DNA from: CALKHT01 sp964511575
Lineage (GTDB): Bacteria > Planctomycetota > Phycisphaerae > Phycisphaerales > Phycisphaeraceae
Reading direction: 5' to 3'
Assembly: GCA_964511575.1 (NCBI GenBank)
Contig: CAZEFM010000101.1
Coordinates: forward strand, 1-14,570
DNA length: 14,570 bases
Numbering within the stretch: position 1 is the first letter of the stretch; the number at the start of each line of letters is the position of its first letter. Shown here piece after piece: positions 7,251 to 14,300 of this stretch. The notes below the pieces were generated by a model, which saw nothing but the letters and a program-made list of their open reading frames with translations, did not search any database and had not been told where the DNA came from. Position numbers and translations under genes: made by a program.

Positions 7251-8594
7251 TCAATCGTTCATGCGCGACGCGCTGACAGCTTTGAAGGCGGTCTCGGCGG
7301 CGGCGATCGTCTCTTCAATGCACGCGTCGTCGTGAGCCGTGCTGAGGAACCACGCTTCGAACTGGCTGGGCGGCAGCGTGACACCCTGTTCGAGCATGCT
7401 GGCGAAGAAGGTGGCAAAGGCGCGCGTGTCGCAGGCAGTCGCCTGTTCGTAGTTCTCGACGGGACCTTCGGTGAAGAAGACGGTGAGCATCGAGCCGACG
7501 CGGTTGAGGGTGACGCTGACGCCGAAGCGTTCGGCGGCGCGCTGCAATCCATCGGCGAGATAGGCGGAAGTACGTTCGAGCTGCGCGTAGGGTTCGCCGT
7601 CGCGCAGGTTTTCGAGCATGGTCATGCCCGCGGCGACCGCGAGGGGGTTGCCGCTGAGCGTGCCTGCCTGATAGACCGGGCCGTCCGGCGCGATCTGTCG
7701 CATGAGGTCTTCGCGCCCGCCGTAGGCTGCGCAGGGCAGTCCGCCGCCGACGATCTTGCCGAGGCACGTTAGATCAGGCAGGACGGTGTAAAGCTCCTGC
7801 GCCCCGCCGTAGGCGACGCGGAAGCCGGTCATCACTTCATCGAAGATGAGCAGCGCGCCATGCCTGTCGCACAGGTCGCGCAGCCCCTGCAGGAAACCGT
7901 CGCGCGGTGGGACGCAGCCCATGTTGCCCGCAACCGGTTCGATGCAGATGGCGGCGATCTGGTCGCCGTGCTCCGCGAAGATGGCGGCGACGGCGTCGAG
8001 GTCGTTATACGGTGCCAGCAGCGTATGGCTGGTGATCGCTTCGGGGACGCCGGGGCTTGATGGCACGCCCAGCGTGGTCGCGCCGCTGCCCGCCTGCACC
8101 AGCAGCGCATCGCTGTGGCCGTGATAGCAGCCGATGAATTTGACGATCTTCGGTCGGTTGGTGGCGGCGCGGGCGAGGCGGATCGCGCTCATGACCGCTT
8201 CGGTGCCGCTGTTGACCATGCGGACGAGTTCAATCGAGGGCACCGCGTCGATGATCATCTGTGCGAGGGTGTTCTCGCACTCGGTGGGCATGCCGAAGCT
8301 GGTGCCACTGGAGGCGGCCTTGTTGACGGCGACGACGACCTGGTCGGGTGCGTGGCCGAGGATCAGCGGTCCGTAGCTCAGGATGTAGTCGATGTAGGTG
8401 TTGCCATCGACATCGGTGACGCGTGCGCCCTTGGCCTTTCGGATGAAGACGGGCTCGCCGCCGACGGCTGAGAATGCGCGGACCGGGGAGTTGACCCCGC
8501 CGGGCATGAGCTGCCGGGCGCGTTCGAAGAAGCGATGGGAGGTCGCCATCCGATCCTTGACCGCGGTATCCATAGGTGCCGTCTCATTAGCCAT
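7251..8594 (-). CDS. hemL: Glutamate-1-semialdehyde 2,1-aminomutase
   Basis: This PLP enzyme of the C5 pathway converts glutamate-1-semialdehyde to 5-aminolevulinate for haem and other tetrapyrroles. The 447-residue length is typical for class-III aminotransferases of this type. Visible signatures are the N-terminal RARQLMPGGVNSPVRAF (25-41), NSGTEAVMSAIRLARA (128-143), YHGHSDALL (157-165), FDEVMTGFR (251-259), the PLP-binding Lys280 in LGKIVGGGLP, and GTLSGNPLAVAAG (311-323). All catalytic positions look intact. The ATG at 8594 follows AGGGGG by only two bases, which is too close for a normal ribosome binding site; an in-frame ATG at 8573 is an alternative. A TACACT box 8 bases before 8594 raises the possibility of leaderless transcription. 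serA lies 53 bases downstream. No other haem genes are present, and the two pathways share no obvious intermediate. Confidence 0.97.
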   Translation of the reverse strand: MANETAPMDTAVKDRMATSHRFFERARQLMPGGVNSPVRAFSAVGGEPVFIRKAKGARVTDVDGNTYIDYILSYGPLILGHAPDQVVVAVNKAASSGTSFGMPTECENTLAQMIIDAVPSIELVRMVNSGTEAVMSAIRLARAATNRPKIVKFIGCYHGHSDALLVQAGSGATTLGVPSSPGVPEAITSHTLLAPYNDLDAVAAIFAEHGDQIAAICIEPVAGNMGCVPPRDGFLQGLRDLCDRHGALLIFDEVMTGFRVAYGGAQELYTVLPDLTCLGKIVGGGLPCAAYGGREDLMRQIAPDGPVYQAGTLSGNPLAVAAGMTMLENLRDGEPYAQLERTSAYLADGLQRAAERFGVSVTLNRVGSMLTVFFTEGPVENYEQATACDTRAFATFFASMLEQGVTLPPSQFEAWFLSTAHDDACIEETIAAAETAFKAVSASRMND

Positions 8595-8602
8595 AGCCCC
8601 CT

Positions 8603-8608
8603 AGTGTA
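8603..8608 (-). promoter_or_regulatory. TACACT -10-like box close to hemL start
   Basis: On the minus strand TACACT ends 8 bases before the hemL ATG. It fits the TANNNT pattern known from leaderless promoters in Deinococcus and actinobacteria, and four of six sigma70 -10 positions. No -35 match is seen at normal spacing. The same hexamer stands 7 bases before the HAD gene start. It is a competing candidate with the promoter at 8762-8790. Confidence 0.35.
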
Positions 8609-8761
8609 GCACGTGGTGCGTGCGTTGGCGTGCGGGGGAGGGGTGGTGCGGGTGATTCGACAGGCAGGTGAAGCGGTGCAGAGGTTGAGAACGGGGCGTT
8701 ATGAAACCGTCGGAGGGTCATCGCGGGGGGGATTTGTAGTTCGGGAAGCGAATTTGTACCT

Positions 8762-8790
8762 GATATCTTGCAAAAATAGATGGGTGTCAA
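8762..8790 (-). promoter_or_regulatory. Candidate upstream promoter for hemL-serA
   Basis: On the minus strand a perfect TTGACA (8790-8785) is followed, after a 17-base A/T-rich spacer, by GATATC (8767-8762), three of six matches to a -10. The stretch around it is an A/T-rich island in otherwise GC-rich DNA. Transcription from near 8755 would give a leader of about 160 bases to the hemL ATG. The first hairpin repeat (8793-8817) lies directly upstream of the -35. Confidence 0.4.
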
Positions 8791-8792
8791 TC

Positions 8793-8817
8793 CCCTGGGA
8801 CAGCTGTGCCCGGGCTT
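8793..8817. repeat. GC-rich hairpin repeat, copy 1
   Basis: This is an imperfect palindrome centred on AGCT (8802-8805), with arms pairing from 8793 to 8814 apart from two mismatches. Its 8797-8817 segment matches 9125-9145 at 19 of 21 positions in the same orientation, sharing the core GGGAC-GCTGT-CCCGGGCTT with changes only at 8802 and 8808. It sits beside the eroded end of the pseudogene at 8836. Being an intergenic, repeated palindrome, it resembles a REP-type element. A terminator role is possible but there is no U-run. Confidence 0.5.
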
Positions 8818-8835
8818 TGGTGGGTGGGGGCGAGG

Positions 8836-9074
8836 AAATGTTCGACGAAGGTACTGCCACTCGGCGGCATCGGTGGTCCAATCGCTGTAGAGGGCGATGT
8901 CGCGGTAATTGGCGGGGAGGCGGGGGCGGGTCGCGAGTGCTGCGTGGAGCCCCTGCAGGGCGTTGGCGACGTTCTCCACGTGGGGATGACGTAGCCGAGC
9001 AGGAGGATGAAGGGCAGGGCGAGGATGAATGCGGTGCGTACTTTTCCGCCGCGGGTTTTGGGGAGGATACGCAT
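8836..9074 (-). pseudogene. Frameshifted, 3'-eroded small membrane-protein gene (candidate)
   Basis: Starting at ATG 9074 the minus strand encodes MRILPKTRGGKVRTAF followed by a hydrophobic segment (ILALPFILLLGYVI), then runs into low-complexity Pro/Ser/Thr sequence typical of wrong-frame reading. From about 8984 a different frame takes over with protein-like sequence: HVENVANALQGLHAAL, then LPANYRDIALYSDWTTDAA and EWQYLRRTF, ending at 8836. Adding one C to the four-C run (plus-strand GGGG, 8982-8985) joins the frames cleanly as GYVI-P-HVENVANALQ. Beyond 8836 the frame becomes Pro-rich and enters the hairpin repeat, so the 3' end looks lost. The joined part would be an 80-residue protein with a single N-terminal membrane anchor and a soluble helical domain. 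The family is not recognised. Alternatives are a sequencing error in the C run or a chance pair of open frames. Confidence 0.4.
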
Positions 9075-9120
9075 GTTGTGCAGGGTTGCGGGATGTGCGG
9101 TGTTCGTCAAGGGGGGCTTC

Positions 9121-9145
9121 CCGGGGGACGGCTGTCCCCGGGCTT
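9121..9145. repeat. GC-rich hairpin repeat, copy 2
   Basis: GGGGAC (9124-9129) pairs with GTCCCC (9134-9139) around a 4-base loop, and flanking CCC/GGG can extend the stem past one bulged G. Positions 9125-9145 match copy 1 (8797-8817) at 19 of 21 bases, both running into GGGCTT. It lies 45 bases before the HAD hydrolase start, upstream of the pseudogene on the other strand. Copies 1 and 2 bracket the decayed gene. Confidence 0.5.
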
Positions 9146-9176
9146 CAGGGGAGGGGCGGGTGACGGGGAGAATGGG

Positions 9177-9182
9177 TACACT
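9177..9182 (+). promoter_or_regulatory. TACACT -10-like box close to HAD gene start
   Basis: TACACT ends 7 bases before ATG 9190, so transcription would begin at or next to the start codon. The chosen ATG has no Shine-Dalgarno sequence at normal distance (GGGGAG at 9165-9170 is 19 bases away), which fits a leaderless message. No -35 match is seen at 16-18 bases upstream. Confidence 0.35.
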
Positions 9183-9189
9183 CGGCGGC

Positions 9190-9894
9190 ATGATTGATGC
9201 GGTTGTGTTTGATTTTGACGGTGTGATTGTGGATTCCGAGCCGGTGCACTTTGAGGCGTTTGCCGCGGTGCTGGCGGAGATGGGCATCACGTTGACGCTG
9301 GAGGAGTACATGTCGCGGTACATCGGTTTCGATGATCGCGACTGTTTTCGGGAGGTGCTGTTTGCCCGGACGGGGGTGAAGCCGCCCGCCGAGAGCGATC
9401 AGGTGCGGGACCTGATCGAGCGGAAGAAGGTGGCGTTCGAGGAGGCGGCCGGGAAGGTGAAGCCGATGCCCGGCGCCGTGGAACTGGTGGAGGCGTTGTC
9501 CGCCGAGATGCCGTTGGCGATCGCCAGCGGGGCGGGGCGGTTTGATATTGATCTGATCTGTCGGGGGCTTGGCATTGCGGATCGGTTCGTGACGATCGTG
9601 AGCGCGGACGATGTGGCGAAGTCGAAGCCCGACCCGACGGCGTATCGACTGGCGGTACAGCGGCTGGGGGAGTTGTGCGATCGACGGAACCTGACGCCCG
9701 GCCGGTGCCTGGCGATCGTGGACACGACGGTGGGTTTGTTGTCGGCGGGGGGGGCGGGGCTGATGACGCTCGCGGTGGCAACGACGCTGCCGGCGGACCG
9801 GGTGACGCTGGGGGTCCGGGTGGTGGACTCGCTGGCCGGGGTGGGGGTGGCGGAGTTGCGAGAATGGTTTAAGGGGGGCGGGGAGGATTGCTGA
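9190..9894 (+). CDS. HAD-superfamily hydrolase, beta-phosphoglucomutase-like
   Basis: The 234-residue product has the subfamily-I cap layout of phosphatases and beta-phosphoglucomutase-like enzymes. Motif I is FDFDGVIVDSEP with nucleophile D8 and D10. The helical cap follows (about 16-90), then PMPGAVELVEAL (92-103), motif II serine in IASGAG (111-116) and motif III lysine in KSKPDPTAY (144-152). Motif IV normally reads IEDS; here it is IVDTT (176-180), keeping D178 but losing the glutamate, so metal binding or activity may be altered. The likely role is hydrolysis or mutation of a small sugar phosphate; the substrate is unknown. ATG 9190 gives the canonical MIDAVVFDFDG start. An in-frame ATG at 9172 adds six residues and is less typical. 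The phosphohexomutase gene follows 79 bases later on the same strand, consistent with sugar-phosphate metabolism. Confidence 0.9.
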   Translation: MIDAVVFDFDGVIVDSEPVHFEAFAAVLAEMGITLTLEEYMSRYIGFDDRDCFREVLFARTGVKPPAESDQVRDLIERKKVAFEEAAGKVKPMPGAVELVEALSAEMPLAIASGAGRFDIDLICRGLGIADRFVTIVSADDVAKSKPDPTAYRLAVQRLGELCDRRNLTPGRCLAIVDTTVGLLSAGGAGLMTLAVATTLPADRVTLGVRVVDSLAGVGVAELREWFKGGGEDC

Positions 9895-9914
9895 TATAGG
9901 GGGTAGAACGGGGG

Positions 9915-9937
9915 CCACCCACGGCGTGGGTGGGCTT
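9915..9937. repeat. GC-rich intergenic hairpin, CCACCCAC type
   Basis: CCACCCAC (9915-9922) and GTGGGTGG (9926-9933) form a perfect 8-base stem with the 3-base loop GGC. It runs into GGGCTTC, the same trailing motif that ends hairpin copies 1 and 2. It lies between the HAD stop (9894) and the phosphohexomutase start (9974). It could attenuate read-through between the two genes or be a member of a dispersed hairpin family. There is no U-run directly after it, so a classical terminator is less likely. Confidence 0.5.
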
Positions 9938-9973
9938 CGCGGGGGAATACCTTTTTCTTATCGGGATCACGGC

Positions 9974-11377
9974 ATGTCTGATGCGCCTTTGATGTTGAGT
10001 GTGAGCGGGTTGCGGGGGATCGTGGGGCGGTCGCTGACGCCTGTGGTGGCGGCGCGGTTCGCCGGGGCGTTTGGAGGGTGGCTCAGGGATCAGCGGAAGG
10101 CGACGGGGGCAACGGGACCGGTGCACGTGGTGTTGGGGCGCGACAGTCGGCCTTCGGGCGCGATGCTCGAGATGGCGGCGGCGTCGGCGCTGGCGGCGGT
10201 GGGTTGCCGGGTGACACGGCTGGGGGTGCTGTCGACGCCGGGCGTCGCGATTATGGTCGAGCACCTGCAGGCGGATGGCGGAATGGTGATCACCGCGAGC
10301 CACAACCCGATTCAATGGAACGGGATGAAGCCGCTGCTTCGGGTGGCGGGCCGGATTCAAGCGCCGCCGGTGCGTGAGGCGAATGAGATCATCGCGCGGT
10401 TTCACGCGGACGATGTGCCTTACGTTCTGGTGGAGGATCTGGTTGCGCCGGGCGAGGACACGACGGGGCCGCAGGTCCATGCCGATGCGGTGTTGAAGCA
10501 TGTGGATGTGGCGGCGATTCGTCAGGCGAAGCTGAAGGTGGTGGTGGACGGGGTCCACGGCGCGGCCGGCGCGGAGACGGCCGCGGTGATGGACGCGCTG
10601 GGCGTGGAACTCGTGCATCTTTACAAGGAGCCGACGGGGCGGTTCCCACACACGCCCGAGCCGACGCGGGAGAACCTGGTGTCGCTGTGCGATGCGATGC
10701 GCGAGCATCGCGCGGCCATTGGGTTCGCCCAGGACCCGGATGCGGATCGATTGGCGATCGTTGATGAGCAGGGGGTGTACATCGGCGAGGAGTACACGCT
10801 GGCGCTGGCGTGCATGCACCTCTTGAATCGGGCAGGGGCGGCGGCACGCGGGGCGAAACTGGTGGCGAACCTGTCGACAAGCCGCATGGTGGACGACCTT
10901 GCCGGGCGGTTTGGCGCGGAGGTGATTCGCACGCCGGTGGGTGAGGCGAACGTCGCAGCGGCGATGCAGCGGGAAGGCGCGCTGGCGGGAGGCGAGGGCA
11001 ACGGCGGGGTGATCTATCCGCCGGTGACGCTGGTGCGTGACAGCCTGATCGGCATGGCGCTGGTTCTGGAAATGCTCGCTGTCACGGGCAAACCGCTCAG
11101 CGCGTTGGTGCGCGAAGTGCCCAGCTATGCGATTGTGAAGGACAAGGCCGAGGCGAACGGGGAGCTGATCGCCAAGATCGGGCCCCTGTTGAAAGAGGCG
11201 TATGCGCAGCAGACGATCGACACGCAGGACGGGGTGCGTGTGAACTGGTTGGACCGATGGGTGCATGTGCGGCCGAGCAACACGGAACCGATCGTGCGTT
11301 TCATTGCCGAGGCGGTGAGTGAATCGGATGCCGCGCGATTGATCGCGGAGGCGCGGGGCGTGCTCGGCGTTGCCTGA
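9974..11377 (+). CDS. Phosphoglucomutase/phosphomannomutase-family enzyme
   Basis: This is an alpha-D-phosphohexomutase of 467 residues with all four domains. It interconverts hexose 1- and 6-phosphates (glucose, mannose or glucosamine) through a phosphoserine. Visible sites are SGLRGIVG near the N-terminus (11-18), the phosphoserine loop ITASHNP with S109, the Mg2+ loop DPDADR (D254, D256, D258), the sugar-binding GGEGNGGVIYP (339-349), and the phosphate-binding RPSNTEPI (433-440). The GEGNGG form, rather than GEQSGH, is the version I associate with archaeal-type GlmM/ManB enzymes, so substrate preference is left open. ATG 9974 was chosen because the family begins just before SVSGLRGIVG; an in-frame upstream ATG at 9926 lies inside the hairpin. 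No convincing Shine-Dalgarno sequence is seen. It ends 15 bases before the convergent PEP-CTERM gene. It may supply sugar-1-phosphate for nucleotide-sugar synthesis, which the glycosyltransferase at 1507-2904 would ultimately need. Confidence 0.95.
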   Translation: MSDAPLMLSVSGLRGIVGRSLTPVVAARFAGAFGGWLRDQRKATGATGPVHVVLGRDSRPSGAMLEMAAASALAAVGCRVTRLGVLSTPGVAIMVEHLQADGGMVITASHNPIQWNGMKPLLRVAGRIQAPPVREANEIIARFHADDVPYVLVEDLVAPGEDTTGPQVHADAVLKHVDVAAIRQAKLKVVVDGVHGAAGAETAAVMDALGVELVHLYKEPTGRFPHTPEPTRENLVSLCDAMREHRAAIGFAQDPDADRLAIVDEQGVYIGEEYTLALACMHLLNRAGAAARGAKLVANLSTSRMVDDLAGRFGAEVIRTPVGEANVAAAMQREGALAGGEGNGGVIYPPVTLVRDSLIGMALVLEMLAVTGKPLSALVREVPSYAIVKDKAEANGELIAKIGPLLKEAYAQQTIDTQDGVRVNWLDRWVHVRPSNTEPIVRFIAEAVSESDAARLIAEARGVLGVA

Positions 11378-11392
11378 TGATGTTTGCGATTG

Positions 11393-14300
11393 TTACCGGC
11401 GGGATCGTCGCGAACGGGCGATGAGGGCGAGGGCGGCGAGGCTCAGCAGCGCTGCGGTGGTGGGTTCGGGCACCACGGTGATGCGGCCGGTGGTGTACAG
11501 CTCGCTCGTGTCGAACCAGAGCGGCCCCAGGTTGGGCAGGACGATCATGTCGAATGTGCCCGTTGAGCGACTGAACTGAAACAGCGTGAACTGATCGCCG
11601 AGGCTGGGAATGAAATCCTCGCTGAGTTGTACTTCCAGCCAACCGCCGAAGGTGATGCCGGCGGGCGAGGTGATGACGAGTTGATCGTATTCGCTTCCGG
11701 CGAGCAGGCCGTGCAATTCCATGGTCAGCAGGTTGGAATCGGCGAAGGCGACATCAGCGTCGAAGCGAACGGATGCGGGGGAGTTGCCCGGAGAAAAGCC
11801 GTTGTGGAAGACGAACGTGCCGCTGCCGGCGAACGTTCCCGCACCGGAAACGGGCAGGAGGAAGCTGGTGGTGCCGGCGGAGGTGATGACGCCGTTGTTG
11901 ATGAGCGTGTCGGACGCGTTGTAGCGTTCAAAACGCATGTCGGTGGCGATGTCGATGGAGCCGTATTCGGTCATGACGATGCCGCCGCGCAGCCAACGGG
12001 CGTCCAGGGTCACAGCGCCTTCGTTGAACAGGGGCGCGGAGAATTCGATGGAGCCCTGCACGTTGAACTGCCCCGTGTTATGCGCGCCATGAATGCGAAC
12101 GTCGGCATTGTCGATGTCGATGCGGGCGTCGTCATACACGAAGAGGCCGATGTTGTTTTGCCCCTGCAGAAGCAGCGTGCCGCCCCGCACATCGACGAAT
12201 CCGGAGTCGCGAACATTCAAACGGTCGGCAACGAGGTGGCTATTCTCGGCGAGGATGCGCGACGTTGGTTCGGCAGTGGCGCCGGAGCGGCCGACCGTGA
12301 TTTCGTGGGCGGACAGACTGGAGTTGTCGACCATGGTCAGCTCGGCATCGCCGTTCAGGCCGATTTCCAGCCATTGTGTTGTCACCTGCGATTGCGCCTG
12401 TAACGTGACGGACCCGAATCCGCGTTTGCCCAGCGACAACATGTGGGTTGTCAGGTTCGAGTTGTTGAGCGTCATCCACCCGTCGGCGGACTCGCCCACG
12501 ACGATGTCCAGAGCGTTGGTCCACGTGCTTCCATCGATGGTGACCGAACCACTATTGAGGTTGTCTTCGCGGCCGACGATGAGCCTTTCCGAGGTTACCT
12601 GTGCGTTGTCCTGCGCGTGGAACGTGCCTGTGCCCTGGTCGCCGACAACGACGATCGTGGCTGTGAGCGTCGCCCCCTTGTTCATGAGCATCGTGCCGGT
12701 GCTTCCGGAGGCGCCGCCGACGATGAGGGGGCCGGCGGTGACCATCGCCCCGGATATTTGCACCGTGCCGCTGGCACTGCCGTGACGACTGACGATGATC
12801 TCGTCCGCGGTGACCTGTCCAGCGTTGATCTCGAGCGTGCCGATACCCTTTTCGCCGACGATGATTTGCCCCGCCGTCAGCATCGCCCCGAAGGGTTGAA
12901 TGCGTAGCGTGCCGCTGGCGTTCTCGGTATCGCTTAGGATGATCGTATCCGCGGTGACCTGGCTGTTGAGATCCAGTTCGAGCGTGCCTGTGCCCTGCTT
13001 ACCGACGATGATGGTTTGGGCTGTGAGCGTCGATTGGGCATGCACATTCAGCGTGCCGGTGCCCTGGGATCCCACTTCGATCCGTTCCGCATCCTCCCAC
13101 TTCGAAAGTTGCAGGGTGATGGTGCCCTCGCCCTGAGAATAAAGGCCAAGCTGCGCATTCCTGGCGCTCAGCGTCGCATTATTGATAGCAGTGACCTCAC
13201 CTTTGCCGCTTTCTCCGACGATGAGGTTCTCCCCAGCGTCCCATTGGGAGTGATTCACCCGGACCTGCCCATCGCTGTTCGCCTGCCTGCCCACAAAAGC
13301 TTCGTGGGATTGCATGCTCGAATTGCCGGTGAGTGTGATTCTGGCAGTGCCCATCTCGCCGACGATGAGCGTTTGCGATGTCACCCATTGCGAGTCTGAA
13401 AGCGACAGGTTGGCGTTGCCCGATGCTTTGGCCGCCAACGTCGTGTTGGTGCTGGAGAAGGACGAGTTCGCAAGCAAGTTTACAGTGGCTTCGCCGTGTG
13501 AGGCGATGGTCGCATGGCCGAGGTTGTTGAATGTGGACTGGGTGAGTTGCAGCGTGGCCTGCCCCTGGTTTGCCAGGGTGAGATCGCCGATGTTCTGCCA
13601 GTTCGAAGCGGTGAGGCTGACCTCACCGTGGCCGGTCGTGCCGTCGCCGATCCGCATGCCGATGCTGTTGCCCGTGCTTGATGTGAGGCTCAGGTTGCCG
13701 TCGCCGAGTTTGCCCACCACGACGGAGCCGCCGACATTCTGATAGGTGCCAGCGATGACGTTGATTCGACCGTCGGACGTCACCTGATCGCCGATGATGG
13801 TGTTGCCCATGCCGCGCAGCGTGGCTCCGCTGAAAACCTGGACCGCACCGGTGCCCTGTTTGCCCACCGTCATGCCTACGCTCATCCACTGATTGGATTG
13901 CACGAGGAGCGTGCCGCTCCCGGTGATCGTGTCACCGAGGATAGTGCTGGTGTTGTTGATGACGGGTGAATCGACGATGGCGAGCGCGGTGCCATGACCG
14001 CCGATGACGATCGCGCTGTTCTCGTTGGTCCATGTCGTGTTCGAGAGCTGGAGCACCACGTTGGAGGAAGGGGCATCGGCAAGCACAGCGCCATTCGTCA
14101 CGAGTGTTCCGTTGGATATGGCCAGCGCGGGGGAACTTCCCGGCAGGAGCCCCAGGACGAGCGAGGGGTTGTCGCTGTCCATCAGGTGGTACGAACTGAT
14201 GAGGTTCAGTTGAACTGTGCCGTGGTGGACGAGCATACGCTGGGCGACGGCGGGCGCGAGGAACTGGACCGTGTAATCGGTGTTAAGGATGAAGTGCACG

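Noticed and set aside
9007..9189. N-terminal extension of the HAD hydrolase from an upstream ATG.
   Set aside because: It would include a hairpin repeat and the remains of a gene on the other strand. HAD enzymes of this type start a few residues before the DFDG motif, as from ATG 9190.
8613..9197. Plus-strand open frame of 194 codons in the 8595-9189 gap.
   Set aside because: Gly/Arg-rich low-complexity product that spans both hairpin repeats and overlaps the HAD gene start. The minus strand shows better protein-like sequence.
9869..11266. Open frame of 465 codons on the minus strand opposite the phosphohexomutase.
   Set aside because: Extremely Arg/His/Pro-rich with no domain. It overlaps a well-supported plus-strand gene.
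12278..14014. Regular repeats that could be mistaken for a CRISPR array or satellite DNA.
   Set aside because: The repeats are degenerate at the DNA level, in frame throughout, and encode beta-helix repeats in one long gene. There are no identical repeats with unique spacers.
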